Origin: Desulfobacteraceae bacterium
GTDB lineage: Bacteria; Desulfobacterota; Desulfobacteria; Desulfobacterales; Desulfobacteraceae
Direction: 5' to 3'
Length of the DNA: 64,000 nucleotides
NCBI GenBank assembly: GCA_016744295.1
Contig: JADGEQ010000030.1
Coordinates: 1-64,000, forward strand
In this document: piece after piece, positions 1-7,807 of the stretch
Position numbering within the stretch: the first letter of the stretch is position 1
Layout: each line of letters begins with the position of its first letter
Position numbers and translations under genes: made by a program
The notes under the pieces: model-generated
Told to the model about the DNA's origin: nothing
Database searches by the model: none
What the model saw: the letters and a program-made list of their open reading frames with translations, nothing else

Positions 1-908
1 ACCTGAATAATATAGGCAATGGCGACCACCAGTGCGGCGCTGGCGCCTTCCTTGCCAAAGGCATTGATGGCGATGGCAAGGGCAATGGACAGGTTGCGCA
101 TGACAGACCCGTATACCAGGGCAATGGCATCCCCCCGTGGTAAAAAGAATTTGCCCACAAGGCTGCTTAAAATAAAATTAAACGAGTAGATAATGATCAA
201 TGGTACAAGGATGTATAATAGCATACCGGGAGATGCGGCAATCCCCTTTGCCTTTAGTGCCATTGCAATAAATACGATCCCGACAACTCCCAGGGTTGAA
301 AGTGCCGGAAATTTGGGGCCGATGTTTTGTTTAAACCCGTTTTGGCCGTACCGTTTAACCAGAGCTTTTCGGGTGAGAAACCCGGCAATCATGGGGACAA
401 AAACAATGATAATAATTTGCTGCATCACCTTTAAAAAATCGATTTCAATGGTGGCGCCCATGAGAAATTTTACATAAAACGGTGTGGCAATGGAACCTAG
501 GGTAAGCCCGATGATCGTCATTTTCACCGCAGCTTCAAGGTTCCCCTTGGCAAAACCTGTCCAGGAGATGGTCATGCCGCTTGTGGGAACAAGACCTGTT
601 AACAGGAGTCCCAGTGCCATATAAGGGCTGGTTTTAAAAAAGATCAGCCCGAGAAAATAGGCAAGAAAGGGAATAATTCCAAAGTTAATGACCTGGGTCA
701 AAATCTGAGCTTTGGTGTCCCCTCCTTCCAATACCTTTTGAAAATTGAGATTGACCATCATGGGATAGACCATGAGAAATGTAAACGGGATGATAAGTCC
801 CTTTAAAAAATGTGCATTGAAAATGATGCCAAACACAAAGCCTGAAAGCATTATGATCGGTATGGCAATGGTTAGGTTTTTTGTTATTTTGCCAAGAAAC
901 TTCCACAT
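1..908 (-). CDS. ACR3/bile acid:sodium symporter-like transporter (3' end cut by window)
   Basis: A multi-pass inner-membrane protein read leftwards from ATG at 908 and running off the window edge; about 302 residues are visible. AAGGAG lies just upstream of the ATG. The translation is a series of hydrophobic helices, starting with a first helix after MWKFLGK, and it carries segments typical of the ACR3/BASS superfamily: GLVPTSGMTISWTG and, near the visible end, VYGSVMRNLSIALAIA. ACR3 members export arsenite and related BASS proteins move organic anions with sodium. The sequence alone does not separate the two. The cysteine-rich gene at 1044-1265 lies just upstream in the same direction and may share its transcript. 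Confidence 0.75.
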   Translation of the reverse strand, partial: MWKFLGKITKNLTIAIPIIMLSGFVFGIIFNAHFLKGLIIPFTFLMVYPMMVNLNFQKVLEGGDTKAQILTQVINFGIIPFLAYFLGLIFFKTSPYMALGLLLTGLVPTSGMTISWTGFAKGNLEAAVKMTIIGLTLGSIATPFYVKFLMGATIEIDFLKVMQQIIIIVFVPMIAGFLTRKALVKRYGQNGFKQNIGPKFPALSTLGVVGIVFIAMALKAKGIAASPGMLLYILVPLIIIYSFNFILSSLVGKFFLPRGDAIALVYGSVMRNLSIALAIAINAFGKEGASAALVVAIAYIIQ

Positions 909-1043
909 AGGTTACTCCTTTATTCATTCGAATAGGGTAAATTTAAATAGGATCTGTTGATATTTGGAAACAATGTTGACTCCGTGTGGGGAATGGGTTT
1001 TTGTGAACGTTTCCATGGGACGGGTGCTGTTTGAAAAATCAAC

Positions 1044-1265
1044 CTAGGTTTTGGGTTGGAATGCAACCGAAACTTCATTGGGTGGGGGGCTTTGAATCTC
1101 GGAATCAAACCCTTTTTTGGAGATAAAGTGGATGGGACAGGATGACCGAAATTTACAATAAATATCAGGGTCACGACAGATAAGACAGCTTTCGCAAAGA
1201 TAGATATTGTGTTTCATGCACAGATAGCGGGTTTCTATTTCAGGATGATTGATACAATAGCCCAT
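1044..1265 (-). CDS. small cysteine-rich, probably zinc-binding protein
   Basis: A 73-residue protein beginning MGYCINHPEIETRYLC. It has eight cysteines and several histidines in its first 45 residues (C4, H7, C16, H19, C24, C27, C30, C37, C43 with adjacent CKF and CPIHF blocks), a pattern like a B-box or other small zinc-binding fold. It is not a family I can name with certainty. I recall similar short proteins in other sulfate reducers, next to transporters of the type found downstream here. The cysteine spacing and the coupling to the transporter gene argue for a real gene over the overlapping reading frames. A metal or arsenic-binding accessory role is inference. Confidence 0.6.
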   Translation of the reverse strand: MGYCINHPEIETRYLCMKHNIYLCESCLICRDPDIYCKFRSSCPIHFISKKGFDSEIQSPPPNEVSVAFQPKT

Positions 1266-1560
1266 TTTAGCCTTCCCTAAAAATTGATTGGTTATTAAAA
1301 ATTGATTGGTTATTTTTTTTCATGTCCTTGATAATCGGTTCCATGGCCTTGCATGGCCCCCACCAGGTTGCACCAAAATCAACCAGTACAACTTTTTTTT
1401 CAAGCTCGGTTGAAATTGTTTTTTATCCAGTTTGGTTTATACTCCTAATTGTGTTTACAAAAATATTGTTTAAATAAAGTATATTCAAAAATCATACCAG
1501 AAGGGATGGTAACTGTGGGTGCTTTTTATATAATAATTTGAAATAATAGAGAATAAAAAG

Positions 1561-1731
1561 ATGATTGCGAACTTGGTTCTCCAGGCGAGAGAAATCGAAA
1601 GGGTGGGGGGCTCAAAGAAAAAAAAGATTGATCTCAGAATTATTGCCGCCACCCATAAAAAATTGTATAACCTTAGCGTCCAGGGTAAATTTTATGAAGC
1701 TCTTTTTTACCGGCTCAAAGTATTCAGATAG
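1561..1731 (+). pseudogene. remnant of a sigma-54 activator (NtrC-type AAA+) gene
   Basis: The frame starting at 1561 reads through to TAG at 1729-1731 and encodes a segment with LQAREIERVGG, then LRIIAATHKKL, then GKFYEALFYRLKVF. This is the part of the NtrC-family AAA+ domain from the end of the Walker B/sensor I region to the RLxV region. The intact family member at 10688-12085 has the matching stretch LQEKRFRPVGSK, LVAATHRDV, REDFYFRI. Only about 56 codons survive. The Walker A and GAFTGA parts, the DNA-binding domain and any receiver are missing, and an early stop follows. It is therefore a gene fragment, left either by deletion or by an old insertion. It lies just upstream of a sigma-54-type promoter. 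Confidence 0.75.
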
Positions 1732-1966
1732 GTGCTGTCTAATTTGGCGGGCTGTTCAAAAAAGTGTGTAATTGCAATTGTAAATGAAGGAATAATGGTT
1801 TAGATTTATTGAGAGCCGATTTTATCCATCCGTCAGGTGGTTTTTGGGATGATCTGCCTGGATTTGTTTGGAAGGAAAATTAATAACAGGTTCCTGGCAA
1901 AGAATCTCAATCAAGGGTCGCATTGTTGCATCTCTGATGTGTCATAATTGAGTGCAATCTAAAATT

Positions 1967-2020
1967 ATTCAGTAAATTTAGCAGATGGTTTGTCTGGTCA
2001 ATTTACTGAATTTACAGAAT
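1967..2020 (+). promoter_or_regulatory. palindrome plus direct repeat upstream of tmc promoter
   Basis: ATTCAGTAAATT at 1967-1978 is matched exactly in inverse by AATTTACTGAAT at 2000-2011 across a 21-base spacer. A further direct copy, TTTACAGAAT, follows at 2011-2020. Three related half sites in this arrangement, centred about 90 bases before the predicted start of the tmc transcript, look like binding sites for an activator. A hairpin in RNA is possible but would not lie in the tmc message if the promoter at 2052 is used. Confidence 0.45.
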
Positions 2021-2051
2021 TTGTAGATAGTTTTGATCAAAAAATCATATC

Positions 2052-2067
2052 TGGCACATCCTGTGCA
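2052..2067 (+). promoter_or_regulatory. predicted sigma-54 promoter for the tmc operon
   Basis: TGGCACATCCTGTGCA matches the -24/-12 consensus TGGCAC-N5-TTGCW with one mismatch. GG lies at 2053-2054 and GC at 2065-2066, which is the required spacing. Transcription would start near 2078, leaving a leader of about 115 bases before tmcD at 2193. Confidence 0.6.
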
Positions 2068-2192
2068 ATCAGGGGGAAGGCGATTGAGATGAAGGGATTC
2101 AGAAACGATTCAAACCCTAGAGGAAGGTTTGTTCTTTTTTGTGGATATATGAATAAAAGTAATAGAATGATCAAGGTAAATCGGAGATAAAC

Positions 2193-3434
2193 ATGGAAGA
2201 ACAGCAGTCCTGGGATTGGAATACGAATCTCAAAGAAATTCCGGTCGGAGAATGGAAAACCCGATTCAACTGGGTCGAAGAATTTAATATCAGCCCGGAT
2301 GGAGAAAATATTGCGAGTATTGTCAATGTGGATGAAGCCGTCTTCAAGATCTGTGTCAATGGAGATGTCGGGGACATGGAATATGAAAAAATCTGGAGTC
2401 TGAAATCACTTCCGGATAACGGATTTGCAGCCTTGGTCTGTGCAGATGAAGAATGGACACTCACTGTGAACGGTCAAGAATGGTCTAATCGGTTTGATTT
2501 CCTCTGGGATCTTCAAATGACTCCCGACGGAAAACATATGGGACTGGCCTTTCAAAAGGACGAGGAATACGGAATGGTGATCGATGATCTTCCTTGGGAT
2601 CAGGTGTATGCCAACATGACCGGCATGGCCTTGTCCAAGGCCGGAACCTGTGCTGCCGTTGTTCAGGTTGCGCCCATGAAGGCTGCAGATGTCGATGGAT
2701 TTAAAAAGGGGTTGTTTTCTGTTGCCCTCAACGGCAACGCCTCTGATCAAAGATTTTTAAATATCTGGGACATCAGTTTTGATCAAACCGGTCAGAATCT
2801 GGCCGCAGGAATTCGGCTTGATCGTGAAGCTTATACCATTGTTAACAATGATATTATTTGGGACAGAAGGTTTCAGGGGGTATGGAAACCAATTTTTTCA
2901 AATTTGGGAAATGTGCTGGCACCGGTGAGGGATGACGGGAAATGGAAATTGTTCAAGGACAATGAGCCCTTTTGGAAAAAAGGATATGATCAACTCTGGA
3001 AGATCACCCCATCTCCTGCAAACAATGATGTTGCCGCCATTGTGGCAAACTCTTTTGGCAAGTGGAGTGTGGCCGTCAATGATACGGTCTGGAACATGGG
3101 GTGTGATACCATGATTTCCGATATTTTTTATTCAGACAATGGGTCTTGTCTGGTGGCTGTATTTAAAGACAAAGGATATTGGGATCTGGCAGTGAACCAG
3201 ACCCCATGGAATCTTTGTGCCGATAAAGTGTTTACACCCTCTATCAGTCCCGACGGATCCCTTGTGGCGGTTGTCGTTGAACAACAGGGAAAATATCACC
3301 TGGTTGTAAATAATAAGAGAATTGCCAGCAATTACGATTTTCTCACAAATCCGGTCTTCAGCCCTGACCAGTCAAAAATTTTGATCAAAGGGATTGAAAA
3401 AGGAGTTTATAAGCGAAGGGTCATATCCCTTTAA
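2193..3434 (+). CDS. tmcD: TmcD, tryptophan-rich propeller-like subunit of Tmc complex
   Basis: A 413-residue protein without a signal peptide or membrane helix, so probably on the cytoplasmic side of the Tmc complex. In Desulfovibrio, Tmc takes electrons from periplasmic hydrogenase-cytochrome c3 and passes them across the membrane; TmcD is its tryptophan-rich subunit of unknown function. I count 19 tryptophans. About eight or nine repeats of roughly 45 residues follow the pattern W-x(5-7)-W...SPDG...A...VN-x-x-x-W (for example VNGQEW, VNNDIIW, VNDTVW, VNQTPW), which suggests a beta-propeller. The start ATG follows GGAG. The gene leads the operon tmcDCBA, the reverse of the tmcABCD order I recall from Desulfovibrio. 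Identity rests on composition plus its three neighbours. Confidence 0.8.
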   Translation: MEEQQSWDWNTNLKEIPVGEWKTRFNWVEEFNISPDGENIASIVNVDEAVFKICVNGDVGDMEYEKIWSLKSLPDNGFAALVCADEEWTLTVNGQEWSNRFDFLWDLQMTPDGKHMGLAFQKDEEYGMVIDDLPWDQVYANMTGMALSKAGTCAAVVQVAPMKAADVDGFKKGLFSVALNGNASDQRFLNIWDISFDQTGQNLAAGIRLDREAYTIVNNDIIWDRRFQGVWKPIFSNLGNVLAPVRDDGKWKLFKDNEPFWKKGYDQLWKITPSPANNDVAAIVANSFGKWSVAVNDTVWNMGCDTMISDIFYSDNGSCLVAVFKDKGYWDLAVNQTPWNLCADKVFTPSISPDGSLVAVVVEQQGKYHLVVNNKRIASNYDFLTNPVFSPDQSKILIKGIEKGVYKRRVISL

Positions 3435-3504
3435 ATTTTAAAATACATAAGGGGGAATTTAAACAAGAAATGAAGCAACGCAACCATTGGCAAAGGATAC
3501 AAAA

Positions 3505-4164
3505 ATGAATACATTTATCGGCTTTATTATGGGCCCAATGGTCTGGATATCTGCAATTATTTGTATATTCGGACTTTTATTAAAATTCATTATCATCATA
3601 AAAGAGGTATATGAAAAAGAACCTTATCTTCTCTCCTATATCACGGTGAGGCACAGCTTAAGATCTATTTTGGCCTGGTTGATCCCCTTTTATCCGAGAA
3701 GCACAAGAATGCGGCCGGTCTATTACGGGATCTCCTATCTGTTTCATATCCTGTTGTTTCTTTTGCCTGTTTTTCTGATGTCCCACATTGTTCTGATCAA
3801 TGAATCTTTCAATTTATCCTGGCCGGCCATGAATGATACAATAGCTGATATGCTGACCATTGGCGTTATCGTTGCCCTCATTTTTTTCTCCCTTCGAAGA
3901 CAATTTGTTGCCGATGTTCGGTTTTTGACATCATTTAAGGATCATGTGTTGATACTGATTGTTCTTCTGCCCTTTGTCACCGGCTTTCTGGCCTATCACC
4001 AACTGTTTTTATACGAATGGATGGTCATTGCCCATGTCCTATCCAGTGAATTTTTGCTGGTGATAATTCCGTTTTCAAGATTCTCCCACATGATAACTGC
4101 ACCCTTGACCCGGGCATATACAGGATCTGAATTTGGAAATGTTAGACATGCAAGGGACTGGTAA
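3505..4164 (+). CDS. tmcC: TmcC, membrane cytochrome b-like subunit of Tmc complex
   Basis: A 219-residue integral membrane protein with about five hydrophobic helices (near residues 3-28, 68-92, 110-130, 145-170 and 175-200). Histidines in the helices (FHILLF, AYHQLF, AHVL, FSHM) are candidate heme b ligands, as in the NarI/HmeC-like family to which TmcC belongs. It would carry electrons between periplasmic TmcA and cytoplasmic TmcB. I chose the ATG at 3505, which has AAGGA a few bases upstream, over the upstream in-frame TTG at 3487, which has no ribosome site. Its stop lies one base before the preferred tmcB start. Confidence 0.8.
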   Translation: MNTFIGFIMGPMVWISAIICIFGLLLKFIIIIKEVYEKEPYLLSYITVRHSLRSILAWLIPFYPRSTRMRPVYYGISYLFHILLFLLPVFLMSHIVLINESFNLSWPAMNDTIADMLTIGVIVALIFFSLRRQFVADVRFLTSFKDHVLILIVLLPFVTGFLAYHQLFLYEWMVIAHVLSSEFLLVIIPFSRFSHMITAPLTRAYTGSEFGNVRHARDW

Positions 4165-4165
4165 A

Positions 4166-5539
4166 ATGATAGTGACAACAAATACACAGGATAAAAGCAT
4201 GAGTGAAAATGAGACAAACATAATTGAAAAAAGCACAGATGATGCCGTTGAAAACGGTCTGAACCTGCTGACACCCGAAAGAATATCCCAGGTAATCAAC
4301 CAGGTGCTTCACCAGGAAACAGGGGCAAGGTTTAAAATGTATGTGGATACCTGCATGCGCTGCGGACTTTGTTCCGATGCCTGCAGCTACTTTCTGTCCA
4401 ATGATCGTAACCCAACCTTTTCACCGGCTGCCAAGGTCAAACAGACGATTTGGGAGATGCTGGACAAAAAAGGAAAGGTTTCCAAAGACTTTTTACGCCG
4501 GGCGGTTCACATTGCCCATCTGGAATGTAATGTCTGCAGAAGATGTTCCATGTACTGCCCTTTTGGAATTGACATTGCCTATATGATGCTTCTGGTAAGA
4601 CGCATCTGTCATAAGCTTGAAATCACCCCCCAGTATATTCAGGACACGGTGAATTCCCATTCAGTCACCATGAACCAGATGTGGGTCAAGGAAGATGAAT
4701 GGATTGATACCCTGCAGTGGCAAGAAGAGGACGCCAGAGAAGAGTTTACTGATCTACGGATCCCCCTGGACAAAGAGGGCGCGGATATCATGTATTCGGT
4801 GATTGCACCGGAACCCAAGTTCCAGGCAGGACTCATCTACCAGGCTGCCGTTATGATGCATGCCGCCGGGATGAATTGGACAATGCCATCATCTCCGGGT
4901 TGGGATAACAGCAACATGGCCATGTTTACGGGGGATAATGAGATTTCCAGCCGTATCGCCCGGACCTTTTTTGAGTCAGCAGCAAGGCTGAAAGTTAAAA
5001 AAATTGTTATGGGAGAATGCGGCCATGCCTTCCGGTCCACCCATGATGTGGGCAACCGCGCTTTATCCTGGGCCATGCCGCCCTTTGAAGTGGTGCATGC
5101 CATTGAGTTCTACCATGAACTTTTGACCCGAGGACGGATCTCTATCAAGGAAAAATTTACAAAACGAGTAACCCTGCATGATCCCTGTAATGTATCAAGG
5201 GGCAGGGGACTCCATGACATGGCCCGGGAAGTTGTGGGGATGACCTGTAGCGATTTTGTGGATATGACCCCCAACAAAGAGCATAATCTCTGCTGCGGTG
5301 CTGGTGGAGGCGTTGTTAATTGTGGCCCTCCATACAAGAAGGAACGGATGGTGAACAATCGTGCCAAGGCGGAACAGCTTGCAGCAACCAAAGCAGAGGT
5401 CCTCATCGCTCCCTGCCACAATTGTCACAGCGGATTGGAAGATATTGTCCACCATTATGGACTGAATATGGAAGTTAAGTTTCTGGGTGATATTATTTTT
5501 GAAACCATGGAAAAAAAAATTTACAGACCAGGGGAATAA
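4166..5539 (+). CDS. tmcB: TmcB, HdrD-like iron-sulfur subunit of Tmc complex
   Basis: A cytoplasmic iron-sulfur protein related to HdrD and the DsrK/HmcF family. The N-terminal third has two [4Fe-4S] ferredoxin motifs, CMRCGLCSDAC and CNVCRRCSMYCP. The C-terminal part has two CCG-type domains: a degenerate first one around GECGHAF, and a complete one with HDPCN, LCCGAGGG and CHNC, the type that holds a non-cubane cluster in heterodisulfide reductases. It probably exchanges electrons with a cytoplasmic partner. Start at ATG 4166 follows AAGGGA; ATG 4199 with AGGA is an equally reasonable start (first residues MSENETN). The longer frame from 4133 would overlap tmcC and is less likely. Confidence 0.85.
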   Translation: MIVTTNTQDKSMSENETNIIEKSTDDAVENGLNLLTPERISQVINQVLHQETGARFKMYVDTCMRCGLCSDACSYFLSNDRNPTFSPAAKVKQTIWEMLDKKGKVSKDFLRRAVHIAHLECNVCRRCSMYCPFGIDIAYMMLLVRRICHKLEITPQYIQDTVNSHSVTMNQMWVKEDEWIDTLQWQEEDAREEFTDLRIPLDKEGADIMYSVIAPEPKFQAGLIYQAAVMMHAAGMNWTMPSSPGWDNSNMAMFTGDNEISSRIARTFFESAARLKVKKIVMGECGHAFRSTHDVGNRALSWAMPPFEVVHAIEFYHELLTRGRISIKEKFTKRVTLHDPCNVSRGRGLHDMAREVVGMTCSDFVDMTPNKEHNLCCGAGGGVVNCGPPYKKERMVNNRAKAEQLAATKAEVLIAPCHNCHSGLEDIVHHYGLNMEVKFLGDIIFETMEKKIYRPGE

Positions 5540-5558
5540 GGTGAATAAGGTGAATAAA

Positions 5559-5951
5559 ATGAAACCACTATTTTTTATGATGTTAATCTTGGCCCTGGTC
5601 ATGGTAATGGTTATACCAGGAGCCGCTTTCTCCCAAGGGGAACAAGAGCGGCTCGACACATCGGCATTTGAAAAGCCCCGCAGGCCCGGGGCTATCTTTG
5701 CCCATGATGATCACAACGAAAAGGCCAATCTTGAAGATGATTGTGCCATTTGCCACCATGTGTATGCGAATAAACAACTTGTGCCGGATGAATCCTCAGA
5801 AGAGGATGCGTGTTCAGACTGCCACGGGTTAAAATCCAGCCTGGAAAATAACATTCCCCTTGTACGGGCTTTTCACGGGCGGTGCAGGGAATGCCATTTT
5901 GATTCAGGAAAAGGGCCGGTACTCTGCGGCCAATGTCATATTAAAAAATGA
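5559..5951 (+). CDS. tmcA: TmcA, periplasmic tetraheme cytochrome c3 (type II)
   Basis: A 130-residue secreted cytochrome. MKPLFF opens a signal peptide with a hydrophobic core to about residue 20 and a likely cleavage after AFS. Four heme c sites follow: CAICH, CSDCH, CRECH and CGQCH, with further histidines (HDDH, HHVY, AFH) as axial ligands, as in class III cytochromes c3. TmcA is the periplasmic entry of the Tmc complex and in Desulfovibrio receives electrons from type I cytochrome c3. The ATG at 5559 follows AAGGTGA and begins the signal peptide cleanly; GTG 5541 is an alternative that adds six residues. It lies 19 bases after tmcB. Confidence 0.85.
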   Translation: MKPLFFMMLILALVMVMVIPGAAFSQGEQERLDTSAFEKPRRPGAIFAHDDHNEKANLEDDCAICHHVYANKQLVPDESSEEDACSDCHGLKSSLENNIPLVRAFHGRCRECHFDSGKGPVLCGQCHIKK

Positions 5952-5961
5952 GGACAAAAAC

Positions 5962-6315
5962 ATGACAAAAAAAATATTGATCGTGGATGATGATCCGGAC
6001 ATTACAAAATTTCTGGATGTCTTGTTCCGCCACAATGGATATGAAACCTGTATTGCCGTTGATGGAAAAGAAGCCATGGAGGTGTACTCCAAAGAAAATC
6101 CCGACCTGATTACCCTGGATCTTGAGATGCCTGAAGAATGGGGCCCCAAATTTTTCCGGAAAATCTCCAAAGCAAAAGGGTTTGATACGCCCGTGATTGT
6201 GATTTCAGGATTGTCCGGTCGTAAATTTTCCATTCCAAAGGCCTGCGCGTTTTTTGCAAAACCCTTTGATGCCGCTGAAGTACTCAAGAAGGTCAGGGAA
6301 ATTTTTTTAGAATGA
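5962..6315 (+). CDS. single-domain response regulator linked to tmc
   Basis: A 117-residue receiver domain with no output domain. ILIVDDDPD carries the acidic pocket, LITLDLEMP the phosphoryl-accepting aspartate, VISGLSG the switch threonine/serine region, and AKPF the conserved lysine. The ATG at 5962 follows GAGG and lies 10 bases after tmcA; an upstream in-frame start inside tmcA has no support. The stop overlaps the next start as ATGA. Desulfovibrio tmc operons, as I recall, also carry response regulators, so the pairing looks conserved. The output is unknown; it may act by protein contact, as DivK or CheY do. Confidence 0.85.
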   Translation: MTKKILIVDDDPDITKFLDVLFRHNGYETCIAVDGKEAMEVYSKENPDLITLDLEMPEEWGPKFFRKISKAKGFDTPVIVISGLSGRKFSIPKACAFFAKPFDAAEVLKKVREIFLE

Positions 6316-7799
6316 AGGTCCTGCTGGTTGAGCCTGACCCAGAGATCCAAATGGTTTTTACCCACAGTCTGGCCTGTGAAAACTGTGAAGTTATCACGGC
6401 CAAAGAAGGAATTGAAGCTTCCAGAATGGTTAAAACCGTGTCGCCGGAAATTGTCATGGCCGATATACGGTTACCGGGAATGAGCGGGATTGATCTTCTT
6501 AATTTTATCAAGAGGGAATATCCCGATATTGAGGTGATCATGATCACAGGGCTCAGTGATTTAAGACTGGCCATTGATTGCCTTAAAATGGGTGCCGTGG
6601 ATTTTATAACCAAACCGGTTATCAATGATATCTTAAAAATTGCTTTGCAAAGGGCAACGGATAAAATTGAAAATCGGATAAAATTTTCCTTGTACACCCG
6701 GAACCTTGAATCCCTGGTAAAAGAAAAGACTAAAAAGCTGGCAGAATCCGAAAGCCGATATATTCAACTTTTTGACGAATCACCTTCTTTTATTATTATT
6801 GTGGATAAGAATTTCAGGATTATCGAAGCCAACAAAATGTTCAGGCAACAATATGGCGATATTACCGGCAAATATTGTTACCATGTATATAAAGGCCTTA
6901 AAAATCCCATGTCCAACTGTCCGGTAAGACAAACATTTTGCGACCAAAAATCCCATACAGCGGAAATGGAAATTACCCTTAAGAATGGTGAAACTAGGAA
7001 TCTGCTCCTGCAGACTTCGGCAATCAAGGAACCTAACGGCCAGATTCTCCATGTAATGGAAATGGCCACCGATGTCACAGTCATTCACCAACTCAAAGAT
7101 CATCTGGCGGCTCTGGGGCTTCATATCACATCCATTTCCCATGGGATAAAGGGTCTTTTGTCTGGACTGGACGGGGGGGATTATATGATTACCCTGGGCC
7201 TTGAAACAGGGAATAGCGAACTGATTAAGGACGGGTGGGATATTGCCAAAAGGAAAATAACACTGATTCGTAAAATGGTTTTGGATATCCTCTTCAACTC
7301 AAAGGATCGTGCCCTGGAACGCCGGCCTGTAAATATATTTGACTTTATCCAGGAACTTGTCACCACCATGGCGCCTAAGATGAAAAAGGCTGGAATTTTC
7401 CTGGTCCAGGATACGCCAAAGCCAAAAAGTGACGACAAAATTCTGATAGATGAAACCGTTTTTTTTGCAGCGCTTCTGGCAATTTTTGAAAATGCTGTGG
7501 ATGCCTGTGTTGCGGTGAAAGATATCAGGGATAAGTTGGAAATAAAAATTAGCGTGGAGTTGAAAGAAAAAGAAACCATATTCAAAATCCGGGATAATGG
7601 CAAGGGGCTTGCCAGAAAATATCAAAAAGAGGCTTTTTCACTTTTTTATTCTGATAAGGGTAATAAGGGCACAGGGCTAGGACTTTTTATAGCCCAGCGA
7701 TCCGTGAAACAGCATAACGGCCTTATTAAAATTAATTCCGTACCGGGTCAGTATACACAATTTACCATAGCCATTCCTGTCCAATCCGTTGAATCATAA
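6312..7799 (+). CDS. receiver-PAS-histidine kinase, tmc-linked
   Basis: A 495-residue cytoplasmic protein. Residues 1-120 form a receiver (IVMADIRLPGMSG with the phospho-aspartate; KPV at the end). A short coiled coil follows, then a PAS domain (about 150-260, starting FDESPSFIIIVDKNF) containing cysteines (CYHVYK, NCPVRQTFC) that might bind a cofactor. The dimerisation helix has an unusual histidine box, SISHGIKGLLSGLDGG. The ATPase domain has the N box ENAVDAC, IRDNGKGLA and GTGLGLFIA. Start ATG overlaps the previous stop by four bases. With the preceding regulator it forms a signalling pair at the end of the tmc operon. A redox input is inference. Confidence 0.85.
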   Translation: MKVLLVEPDPEIQMVFTHSLACENCEVITAKEGIEASRMVKTVSPEIVMADIRLPGMSGIDLLNFIKREYPDIEVIMITGLSDLRLAIDCLKMGAVDFITKPVINDILKIALQRATDKIENRIKFSLYTRNLESLVKEKTKKLAESESRYIQLFDESPSFIIIVDKNFRIIEANKMFRQQYGDITGKYCYHVYKGLKNPMSNCPVRQTFCDQKSHTAEMEITLKNGETRNLLLQTSAIKEPNGQILHVMEMATDVTVIHQLKDHLAALGLHITSISHGIKGLLSGLDGGDYMITLGLETGNSELIKDGWDIAKRKITLIRKMVLDILFNSKDRALERRPVNIFDFIQELVTTMAPKMKKAGIFLVQDTPKPKSDDKILIDETVFFAALLAIFENAVDACVAVKDIRDKLEIKISVELKEKETIFKIRDNGKGLARKYQKEAFSLFYSDKGNKGTGLGLFIAQRSVKQHNGLIKINSVPGQYTQFTIAIPVQSVES

Positions 7800-7807
7800 A
7801 TCATCAT

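Noticed and set aside
920..1174. Minus-strand 84-codon frame overlapping the cysteine-rich gene
   Set aside because: It overlaps the better-supported frame at 1044-1265, has no ribosome site and no recognisable sequence.
1744..1772. GGCTGTTCAAAAAAGTGTGTAA as a possible insertion-sequence end next to the activator fragment
   Set aside because: It resembles ends of some transposons in general style only. I found no matching inverse copy, no target duplication and no transposase frame nearby.
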